In this document: piece after piece, positions 1 through 4,879 of the stretch
Layout of the letters: each line of letters opens with the position of its first letter
Position numbering within the stretch: position 1 is the first letter of the stretch
Assembly (NCBI GenBank): GCA_023269335.1
Contig: JAHFTM010000112.1
Span: forward strand, 1,200-6,209
DNA length: 5,010 nucleotides
Origin: Chlamydiia bacterium
Lineage (GTDB): Bacteria > Chlamydiota > Chlamydiia > Chlamydiales > FEN-1388
Reading direction: 5' to 3'
The notes under the pieces: generated by a model
What the model was told of the DNA's origin: nothing
What the model saw: only the letters and a program-made list of their open reading frames with translations
Database searches by the model: none
Program-made: the position numbers and the translations under genes

Positions 1-2164
1 CTTTTTTAGATGCCAGGCGTCCATTTTTATCGTAGTAAAAACTCTCTTTTCTACCAAGAATGTCGCAAGTGCGTGTGATTCTGCCAGCACTATCATAGTC
101 ATATTCATGAACACTCTGAAGCTTATCATGTGCATCAAAGAGTTCTTTTTTTACTACAAGCCCCTTTTCGTTGAAACGATTGACAGTTTTCGATAAGAGT
201 TTTTCTTCACCATTTTTTAAGTCTACATAACATTCAGAGATAGTTTCAGGAGCACCAAAATGAGGCATTGTTTTACGTGTAGTTAAGCGTTTGACATGCC
301 TCTCAGAGACGTTTTTTAAATCATTTTTATCAAACGATTCGCCATCATCGATGATTTCTTTCACTAAAACAGCATTTTCATCATAGCTATAAAACTCTCT
401 TTTCTTGATCGTTTTTTGCTCGCAAGACAACTTGGCAATGAGAAGATTTGTTCGTTCTTTATACCTGTAGTAGGTGTAGTTACCCTCGGGATCTTTTGAG
501 CTTTGCTTGTTGTTAAAGCCGTCATCTGAGTACGTATACTCAAAAACTACTCTGTCGCACTCAGAGCTTTCTTTTGCCACTTTGTATGTGTCAAATGTGA
601 TGCTGTGATTATTTCTTCCCGTGAAGTTGCCATAGTGTATTTCTTTCAATATGTTACCGCGTCCATCATAGTCAAACGTACGTGATACAATTGGTGTGTT
701 TGTTTCATCAAAGAGGGTGCATGAGAGAAGGTTTGCCTCATTTTGAGTCTCTTTTTCACCCCAAACAAACTCTTCTGCCATAACGATTTTGTCATTCTCC
801 TCTCGTTCGATGCGCGACAGCTTTTTTTCTTTGTTATAGTAGTAGCGCGTTTTATTTCCATACGCATCACGCACAGTTGTGCAGCCCTCTTCATCAGCAT
901 GCTCGCGATGGTAGTAATAAGAGTGAGTGATGATTGACTTTCCATTTTTACCAAGCGGCGCGCGTTGTAGCCTGACACGGCCAGCTAAAAATTTTCTCCG
1001 CTCTTCTTCTTCAATTTGAGGCTTGAAATCGCCAATGTCATTTGAGCCTAGTCTGTGGTAGTAACTTGTACCAACGAAGTAATCTTTATTTGCAGCTACT
1101 TTTTCTATCCGTTGCAGATGATAATTTGTTTTTTCTTCGTAGTCGATATGCTCTACAGGCTCACCTGGGCGACTAATAGTAGAGATAACAAAAAGTTCTT
1201 TCTTTTTTCGTCCTTCAATTTTTTTCAGGGTGTAATTACAGGTATGCCCATCGCTTGTTACAACCTGTATCTCTTTATCACCATGGTGAAATTTCACCCA
1301 GTTGAGCGTTTGATTTTTGTCATGATTTACTGTAGAAATTTTCGTGATTTTATAAACGTCGTTATACTCATAAAGCACCTTGTTGCCAGAAGGCTTTCTC
1401 TCTTCGATGAGATGGTAGTCGCGGATGTGGTAGTTATAAAGACCTGGCTTGCTGTTTTTTTTCTGCTTATAGCGGCGCGCATAAATTCTTTGTGAGCCAT
1501 CACCAAAAGTTACTTCCCATTCATCACGCTCAGAGTGATGCACACAGTTGCTATTTTTAATGTGCGTCTTTCCTGAAAGCTCTTGGGTAGAGCAATTAGT
1601 GTAGCCCGTTTTTTTAAGTACCGGTTTGAACTCTTTTGCCCAGCCATCGCCCTTAAATAAGATTTTCCCACCGCAGGGTTCTATCAGAAAAAGATGTGTA
1701 TAGGGGTTTTTATATGGAATAGGTGGTAATGGTGGCTCCTCTTCGATAGGTGCTCCGTGACCTCTTCTTCTAGGATCATCCCGCGGATCTCTTCTTTTAG
1801 CCACAAAGGATTCGGGGCCTTTGGTGAAGTTAATGCCATAAGGCTGAAAAACCTGTAAGATGTGACTATGTAAGAAGTTAAATCCATGACAGATGTTGCC
1901 TTTTTCAAGGCTTGAGCTGATGTAGGAGTGGCCAAGTACATAAGGATCAGGCCCAGAAAGTGTGTAATCGGCACTGGAGCTGATGTAGTCACCGGTGATG
2001 ACGTTGACCGAGTCGTTCACATAACTTGAAGGGGCAGCAGTCAGATTGACAAGCGAGATAGTCTGGGGACTTTGTGGGATAGGGGAAGAAGGGAGCGCTT
2101 CTTCAGCAAACAAAGGGTGGCAAAAACAGATAAGCAGGCAGACAAGGACACAAAATTGATGCAT
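1..2164 (-). CDS. Secreted YD/RHS-repeat protein, N-terminal 721 codons (3' end beyond left edge)
   Basis: The minus-strand frame is open from the ATG at 2164 to the window edge; I translated every codon and found no stop. Residues 1-20 form a Cys-rich signal peptide ending PLFA before EE, so export is expected. Residues 48-78 carry an N-terminal block (VNVITGDY at 53-60, then a GPDPYVLGHSY stretch) like the segment preceding RHS repeats in chlamydial-type YD proteins. Residues 122-150 are a low-complexity linker, Arg/Asp-rich then Glu/Pro-rich. From about residue 240 come degenerate YD repeats, for example NDVYKITKI (268-276), DAYGNKTRYYYN (433-444), FDYDGRGN (497-504), FYSYDEN (591-597), YDYDSAGRI (688-696) and FYYDKNGRL (709-717). 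YD repeats usually build a large beta-shell that encloses or presents a C-terminal domain; here that C-terminus is off the window, so no toxin or effector function can be assigned. The start is supported by GGAG (2172-2175) seven bases upstream. Monocistronic as far as seen. Confidence 0.93.
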   Translation of the reverse strand, partial: MHQFCVLVCLLICFCHPLFAEEALPSSPIPQSPQTISLVNLTAAPSSYVNDSVNVITGDYISSSADYTLSGPDPYVLGHSYISSSLEKGNICHGFNFLHSHILQVFQPYGINFTKGPESFVAKRRDPRDDPRRRGHGAPIEEEPPLPPIPYKNPYTHLFLIEPCGGKILFKGDGWAKEFKPVLKKTGYTNCSTQELSGKTHIKNSNCVHHSERDEWEVTFGDGSQRIYARRYKQKKNSKPGLYNYHIRDYHLIEERKPSGNKVLYEYNDVYKITKISTVNHDKNQTLNWVKFHHGDKEIQVVTSDGHTCNYTLKKIEGRKKKELFVISTISRPGEPVEHIDYEEKTNYHLQRIEKVAANKDYFVGTSYYHRLGSNDIGDFKPQIEEEERRKFLAGRVRLQRAPLGKNGKSIITHSYYYHREHADEEGCTTVRDAYGNKTRYYYNKEKKLSRIEREENDKIVMAEEFVWGEKETQNEANLLSCTLFDETNTPIVSRTFDYDGRGNILKEIHYGNFTGRNNHSITFDTYKVAKESSECDRVVFEYTYSDDGFNNKQSSKDPEGNYTYYRYKERTNLLIAKLSCEQKTIKKREFYSYDENAVLVKEIIDDGESFDKNDLKNVSERHVKRLTTRKTMPHFGAPETISECYVDLKNGEEKLLSKTVNRFNEKGLVVKKELFDAHDKLQSVHEYDYDSAGRITRTCDILGRKESFYYDKNGRLASKK

Positions 2165-2231
2165 CAACGAACTCCACAAAAAGAACAAGTAGAGCTTTTA
2201 AACTAAGAAAAAATTTACTGCAAAATAAATT

Positions 2232-2261
2232 TTTATAAGACTTATGTGAATCTTAACTCAA
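2232..2261 (-). promoter_or_regulatory. Possible sigma70-type promoter of the YD-repeat gene
   Basis: On the minus strand TTGAGT (2261-2256) is followed after 18 bases by TATAAA (2237-2232). The -10 matches consensus at five of six positions and the -35 at four. It would give a leader of roughly 60 bases before the ATG at 2164. An alternative, TTGCAG (2223-2218) with a poor -10 about 17 bases on, cannot be excluded. The region is AT-rich, so chance matches are likely. Confidence 0.4.
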
Positions 2262-2276
2262 GTGTCACGAGTATAC

Positions 2277-2306
2277 ACAAATCTCAACGGTTCCGCTGAG
2301 ATTTGT
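2277..2306 (-). terminator. Hairpin, probable transcription terminator of the 2320-2850 gene
   Basis: Two 14-base arms (2277-2290 and 2293-2306) are complementary apart from one position. In RNA from the minus strand that position is a G-U wobble, while plus-strand RNA would have an A-C mismatch, so the stem suits minus-strand transcription. The tip is GG-AA-CC, giving an effective four-base loop. It begins 13 bases after the stop of the W-repeat gene. No clear U-run follows on the minus strand (GUAUAC follows), so classical intrinsic termination may be weak and the stem might also protect the 3' end. Confidence 0.55.
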
Positions 2307-2319
2307 ATATATTTTGATC

Positions 2320-2850
2320 TTAGGGGCTTAGCTGGGTAGTTGTCCATCCGCCGCCAAATGTTGAAGTTGCTACAAACAAGAAAGGTAGGCTGGTAAGTTC
2401 CTCCCACGTAACTGTTATCAGATCAGTACTGTCGATTGAAACTTTGTAGTTATCACGCACAGTTCTATTAGTAGTTGAGAGTTTTGTAGGTGTTCCCCAA
2501 CCGCCTAGCAGTGAAAAGGTATTGACGTACAGTGATCTGGTTTGAGATGTCCTATCAAAAGAGTACCAGGCCATACAAGCATTCCCAGTACTATTCATCG
2601 CAATAACAGGAAAAGAGCTGACGGGCACTACCCCAGAAGCAAGAGTTTTTGAGCCCCAACTCCCACTCTGAAAAAGAGCCGTCTGAAGAGTTAGACTCAC
2701 AGGGCTAGTAGTATTCACCTCTTCCCATGCTGTTAAGTAAACTCCTGATCCAGTCCCAGCTGTTGCAAATCTTTCCGGCAGAAGGGCAGCTGTAAGAGAC
2801 TTGCCTCCACAAAAAATTACTAGTAGAGCAAGCAGTATTCGCAGTTTCAT
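2320..2850 (-). CDS. Small exported W-rich repeat protein, three propeller-like units
   Basis: This 176-residue protein starts with a typical signal peptide (KLR, then a hydrophobic run, ending around LTA at residue 21). The mature part consists of three units with very regular tryptophan spacing: W42/W65, W95/W118 and W149/W169. The period is 53-54 residues. Each unit reads roughly 'hydrophobic strand, (A/T)W, polar loop, strand with T/S-F, G-G/S-W, then L-S'; AWEEV (41-45) and TWEEL (148-152) are nearly the same. The pattern resembles long chlamydial-type proteins with repeated NAIAVW...SW..P..LS units and fits four-stranded beta-propeller blades. Three blades are too few for a closed propeller, so the protein may oligomerise, be a shortened paralogue, or not be a propeller. 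The frame extends upstream to a TTG at 2898, but ATG 2850 is chosen because of its ribosome site and signal peptide. Function unknown; probably periplasmic, surface or secreted. Confidence 0.85.
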   Translation of the reverse strand: MKLRILLALLVIFCGGKSLTAALLPERFATAGTGSGVYLTAWEEVNTTSPVSLTLQTALFQSGSWGSKTLASGVVPVSSFPVIAMNSTGNACMAWYSFDRTSQTRSLYVNTFSLLGGWGTPTKLSTTNRTVRDNYKVSIDSTDLITVTWEELTSLPFLFVATSTFGGGWTTTQLSP

Positions 2851-2855
2851 AAAAA

Positions 2856-2862
2856 CCTCCTT
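2856..2862 (-). promoter_or_regulatory. Strong Shine-Dalgarno site fixing the start at 2850
   Basis: The minus strand reads AAGGAGG, then five T, then ATG at 2850. A full-length match at this spacing fixes the start here and argues against the longer reading from TTG 2898, which would put 16 charged residues before the signal peptide. Confidence 0.85.
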
Positions 2863-2869
2863 TTTCCGG

Positions 2870-2898
2870 ATACTAAGAAAGATTTTATTTTCCTGCAA
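2870..2898 (-). promoter_or_regulatory. Possible promoter of the W-repeat gene
   Basis: TTGCAG (2898-2893) and TAGTAT (2875-2870) are 17 bases apart on the minus strand; each matches sigma70 consensus at four of six positions. Transcription would start near 2863, leaving a very short leader that begins just at the ribosome site. Supported only by spacing and position; a promoter further upstream in the AT-rich stretch is possible. Confidence 0.3.
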
Positions 2899-2930
2899 AT
2901 AAAGACATTATTTTATTTTTCAAAAACTTC

Positions 2931-2964
2931 TTGCTTGTGCAGAAATTTTTTGATATGCGATATC
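2931..2964 (+). promoter_or_regulatory. Possible promoter and small palindrome upstream of the collagen-like gene
   Basis: TTGCTT (2931-2936) lies 17 bases before TATGCG (2954-2959), a weak -10. Overlapping the -10 is a perfect 5-base inverted repeat with a 3-base spacer, GATAT-GCG-ATATC (2952-2964), which could be an operator half-site pair. The assignment is tentative because the -10 matches at only three positions. Confidence 0.22.
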
Positions 2965-2984
2965 TAAAAGACAAAATTGAGATT

Positions 2985-2990
2985 AAGAGG
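2985..2990 (+). promoter_or_regulatory. Shine-Dalgarno site fixing the start at 2998
   Basis: AAGAGG is followed by seven bases and ATG at 2998. This favours ATG 2998 over the in-frame TTG at 2977, which lies upstream of this ribosome site and has none of its own at a usable distance. Confidence 0.75.
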
Positions 2991-2997
2991 TAAAGCT

Positions 2998-3714
2998 ATG
3001 AACAAAAGCAACATTTTCAAAACAGCATCAAAGGCTCTATTTACGACACTGCTGACTTGTGATTTCTTGTCAGCTGCCCCGATAACAGGTTATTTCTTAC
3101 CCCCATCTGTAAAAGCAAAAACTTTTTCTACTAGGACAGATACAGAAAAATGCAAACGTGGAAAAAGAGGTAAGCATGGGGAACGAGGCAAGCGTGGAAA
3201 AAAAGGCAATACAGGTTCTCAAGGGCCACAAGGTATACAAGGTGTACAAGGGCCACAAGGTATACCTGGAGTTCTTTCAGATGCTTATATTTCTTCTTAT
3301 TTTGATGGAAATAGCGCTAGCTTCTTAGATGATTTTGGCCCTTATTCAATTACAGTTAATTTTGACACAGATCAAGAACCGCCGGTTGACATCAGCCGTA
3401 CTGGATCTACTTTTACAGTGGCAGAAACAGGCACGTATCTCGTAACATGGAATTTATCTGCTTTGGCTACTGAGATAATATCAACGCCTCGCATAGACTT
3501 TGTATTATTTAATGTCACAACTAATACAGACTATGCCCCGCTCTCTAGCATCCGAATAGCTGTAGCTCAGACTGAGAATGTTGTATCAGGACAGATGATT
3601 ATTCCAATAACAGCAGCTGGAACAGAGTTAGAGCTTCATTGTAATGTTACCTTAGGTTTTCTTTCTGGGGTTGTGAAAAATCCATCTTTAAGCATCATAA
3701 AAATTGCTGATTAA
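2998..3714 (+). CDS. Exported collagen-like protein with C1q/BclA-like C-terminal domain
   Basis: The protein has 238 residues. Residues 1-26 are a signal peptide (Lys-rich start, hydrophobic ALFTTLLTCDFLSA, then AP). C21 sits in LLTC, a poor lipobox, so cleavage by signal peptidase I is preferred. Residues 55-91 are an unbroken collagen run of 12 Gly-X-Y triplets plus a final Gly. The first five triplets are strongly basic (KR, KH, ER, KR, KK); the rest are neutral and Gln/Pro-containing (SQ, PQ, IQ, VQ, PQ, IP). C52 lies three residues before the helix and could cross-link chains. Residues about 92-238 are beta-rich; GTYLVTWNLSA (about 150-160) and a following SGQMIIPITAAGTELEL stretch resemble the jelly-roll of C1q/TNF and BclA C-terminal domains, which trimerise collagen stalks. 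A trimeric extracellular or surface stalk-and-head protein is inferred. It is divergent from the W-repeat gene and convergent with the LRR/DUF2892 operon. No convincing terminator follows. Confidence 0.9.
   Translation: MNKSNIFKTASKALFTTLLTCDFLSAAPITGYFLPPSVKAKTFSTRTDTEKCKRGKRGKHGERGKRGKKGNTGSQGPQGIQGVQGPQGIPGVLSDAYISSYFDGNSASFLDDFGPYSITVNFDTDQEPPVDISRTGSTFTVAETGTYLVTWNLSALATEIISTPRIDFVLFNVTTNTDYAPLSSIRIAVAQTENVVSGQMIIPITAAGTELELHCNVTLGFLSGVVKNPSLSIIKIAD
3220..3265 (+). repeat. 27-base-period direct repeat inside the collagen coding region
   Basis: A 19-base sequence (CAAGGGCCACAAGGTATAC) occurs at 3220-3238 and again, identical, at 3247-3265. The period is 27 bases, which is nine codons or three Gly-X-Y triplets. 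Exact identity, including synonymous positions, points to a recent in-frame duplication. Change in copy number would lengthen or shorten the collagen stalk without breaking the frame. Confidence 0.85.
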
Positions 3715-3748
3715 GATGTTCAAAGTGTAAGGCCACAAAGAAAAACAG

Positions 3749-3952
3749 CTATTTTTGCTTGCCTTTATCTATGGGACAGCTTGATTGGCCTGTGATGTGA
3801 TAAAACACACACCAGCTTGCAAGTGCCTCATAAAGGATAAAAAGTGCAACAAGGAAGATAATCCAATTTTCCCACCAGTAAGAGAGGAAAAAAAAGCACA
3901 AGGCAAGCACGAAGCGAATGATTCGATCCCGTTTTCCTATATTTTTTTTCAT
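3749..3952 (-). CDS. DUF2892 (YgaP transmembrane-domain-like) small inner membrane protein
   Basis: This 67-residue protein fits the DUF2892 family in length and motifs: N4-x4-D9-R10-x2-R13 at the start and C48-x2-Y51-x3-G55 near the end, followed by SSCPI (57-61). Two hydrophobic segments (about 11-26 and 30-46) form a helical hairpin in the cytoplasmic membrane. In other bacteria this domain occurs alone or fused to a rhodanese domain (YgaP); no rhodanese is present here and the role of the stand-alone form is not known. Its ATG overlaps the stop of the upstream LRR gene in ATGA, with AAGGA (3961-3957) four bases before the start inside the LRR gene, so translation is probably coupled and expression depends on the LRR promoter. 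The 3' end is 34 bases from the convergent collagen-like gene. Confidence 0.85.
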   Translation of the reverse strand: MKKNIGKRDRIIRFVLALCFFFLSYWWENWIIFLVALFILYEALASWCVFYHITGQSSCPIDKGKQK

Positions 3953-4686
3953 ATTGTCCTTCGATGCTTCAAGCCTGTTACGCCATCATTGAGAAGTGGA
4001 AGAAAGGGCTCGAACATTATAAAAAAAATAGCGATTGGTAAAAAGAAAAGAGCCAGCAGATATACCCAAGGATGGCGTATAGCGTATTCAGAAAGTCTGA
4101 TAGCTTCTGTCCGATAAGTAACTTCAACTGCCTGTGGCAGATTTTTAGCAAGCAGACGGTCACCCTCATCATCGATGCCATTGTAGCGTAGGTACAAATG
4201 GCGAATATTGCCCCTTATATCTTTCAAGGCAAGTGCAACTTTTAGGGCTCCTTCGTTGCCAAGCCCATTCTCGCTAAGATCTATGCTATAGTTATGGCGA
4301 GCATTTGCCAAAGCACGTACAAGCGCCTCTGCACCGCTGGCGCGGATATTATTGCAAGTGACATGCCAGGTTATTCGCTTACGTAGCGTGATTGTTTCAG
4401 CAATAGCTATAGCGCCAGTATCGCCAATTTGATTAGAGGAAAGGTCAACTATTTGAATATGGCTATTTTGTTTGATGGCAGTAAGAAGAGGAATAAGGGA
4501 TTTATCAGTAAGTCCTGTTCTCGAAAAATCAAGATATTCAACACGCCTTTCACCAAGCCAGCCAGCGACTGTTTCAGCTTCAGTAACGCCAAGTTGTTCA
4601 GATGAAAGACAGACGCGAAGTGTTTCAGTTAAAGGATAGTCCTGAAGTTCAGAAAGTGTACGTACTTCTCTTGTTAGTGCTGCCAT
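3949..4686 (-). CDS. Leucine-rich repeat protein (ribonuclease-inhibitor type) with C-terminal membrane segment
   Basis: The protein has 245 residues and no signal peptide. After about 48 residues without clear similarity come five LRRs with a 27-28 residue period, starting near residues 49, 77, 105, 133 and 161. They are of the RI/RanGAP type: LDLSSNQIGDTGA in repeat 2, IDLSENGLGNEGA in repeat 4, LYLRYNGIDDEGD in repeat 5. Repeat 3 is degenerate (WHVTCNNI). Such repeats form a curved solenoid that binds proteins, and this class is common in eukaryote-facing proteins of intracellular bacteria. Residues about 205-232 are a strongly hydrophobic stretch (VYLLALFFLPIAIFFIMF), followed by a 13-residue tail ending in a basic patch (KHRR), so the protein is probably C-terminally anchored with the LRRs in the cytoplasm, or translocated into a host membrane if secreted. 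No enzymatic residues are visible. Start ATG 4686 is preceded by AAGAGA (4697-4692). First gene of the operon with DUF2892. Confidence 0.9.
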   Translation of the reverse strand: MAALTREVRTLSELQDYPLTETLRVCLSSEQLGVTEAETVAGWLGERRVEYLDFSRTGLTDKSLIPLLTAIKQNSHIQIVDLSSNQIGDTGAIAIAETITLRKRITWHVTCNNIRASGAEALVRALANARHNYSIDLSENGLGNEGALKVALALKDIRGNIRHLYLRYNGIDDEGDRLLAKNLPQAVEVTYRTEAIRLSEYAIRHPWVYLLALFFLPIAIFFIMFEPFLPLLNDGVTGLKHRRTI

Positions 4687-4704
4687 AATGATCTCTTATG
4701 TAGG

Positions 4705-4725
4705 CTATAGATGACAGGACTATAG
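4705..4725. promoter_or_regulatory. Paired CTATAG palindromes over the -10 and start site of the LRR operon
   Basis: The six-base palindrome CTATAG occurs at 4705-4710 and 4720-4725, 15 bases apart. The right copy overlaps the -10 of the LRR promoter and the left copy lies just beyond the expected transcription start near 4712. Such an arrangement would suit a dimeric repressor, but the elements are short and the right copy is partly explained by the -10 itself. Confidence 0.25.
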
Positions 4726-4763
4726 GGGGACAGCGTCAATGTGTCAATTTTAAAAAAATTTAT
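4719..4763 (-). promoter_or_regulatory. Near-consensus sigma70-type promoter with UP-like tract for the LRR-DUF2892 operon
   Basis: On the minus strand TTGACA (4747-4742, perfect) is followed by exactly 17 bases and TATAGT (4724-4719, five of six). Directly upstream of the -35, bases 4763-4748 read ATAAATTTTTTTAAAA, close to the A-tract/T-tract pattern of UP elements that bind the alpha subunit C-terminal domain. Predicted start is near 4712, giving a leader of about 26 bases before ATG 4686. This is the best promoter in the window and predicts strong, possibly housekeeping, expression. Confidence 0.75.
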
Positions 4764-4858
4764 GCAATATAATTTAAGATGAAATTTAAATTGAATTTAT
4801 TTATAATCTATTTAAAAAATAATTAATTGATGTGCTGTGTGAGTTTTAATTTATTTGT
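4748..4858. other. Extremely AT-rich intergenic tract
   Basis: Nearly every base is A or T, with runs such as AAATTTAAATT and TTAAAAAATAATTAATT. No open frame of note and no stable GC-containing hairpin is seen. The end next to the LRR promoter acts plausibly as its UP element. The remainder may be curved DNA or a nucleoid-protein site, but nothing more specific can be supported. Confidence 0.6.
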
Positions 4859-4860
4859 AG

Positions 4861-4875
4861 GCATAGTGCTTATGC
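4861..4875 (-). terminator. Small hairpin just after the right-edge partial frame
   Basis: GCATA (4861-4865) and TATGC (4871-4875) are perfect inverted arms around a five-base loop, a few bases past the stop of the minus-strand frame at 4880. The stem is short and is followed on the minus strand by CTACAAATAAATT rather than a T-run, so this is at best a weak terminator or incidental structure. Confidence 0.2.
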
Positions 4876-4879
4876 TATT

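Noticed and set aside
646..978. Minus-strand frame of 110 codons overlapping the YD gene in another frame
   Set aside because: The YD frame covers the same bases with clear repeat motifs; this frame has no recognisable motif.
1055..1495. Open plus-strand frame of 146 codons, Phe/Ile/Val-rich, looking like a membrane protein
   Set aside because: It is the complement of the continuous YD-repeat frame; the hydrophobic look arises from antisense reading of Lys/Glu/Asn codons. No ribosome site was seen.
1684..1992. Minus-strand frame of 102 codons within the YD gene
   Set aside because: It lies wholly within the coding region for the YD N-terminal domain and linker and shows no independent features.
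2851..2898. Longer N-terminus for the W-repeat protein from TTG 2898
   Set aside because: It would put 16 charged residues before a normal signal peptide and bypass a perfect AAGGAGG at the right distance from ATG 2850.
2977..2997. TTG 2977 as start of the collagen-like protein
   Set aside because: ATG 2998 has AAGAGG seven bases upstream, and that ribosome site lies inside the putative extension.
3198..3204. Run of seven A in the collagen coding region as a phase-variation tract
   Set aside because: Seven A is ordinary in a low-GC gene and encodes Lys-Lys within the collagen pattern; no evidence for switching.
3715..3748. Bidirectional terminator between the convergent collagen-like and DUF2892 genes
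   Set aside because: Only tiny stems (GTG/CAC, or A-run/T-run) can be drawn; none is stable enough to call.
3785..4117. Plus-strand frame of 110 codons opposite the LRR and DUF2892 genes
   Set aside because: Antisense shadow of two well-supported genes; no ribosome site or family resemblance.
4748..4858. AT-rich tract as an origin of replication
   Set aside because: No DnaA-box cluster or iterons are visible, and low-GC intergenic DNA often looks like this.
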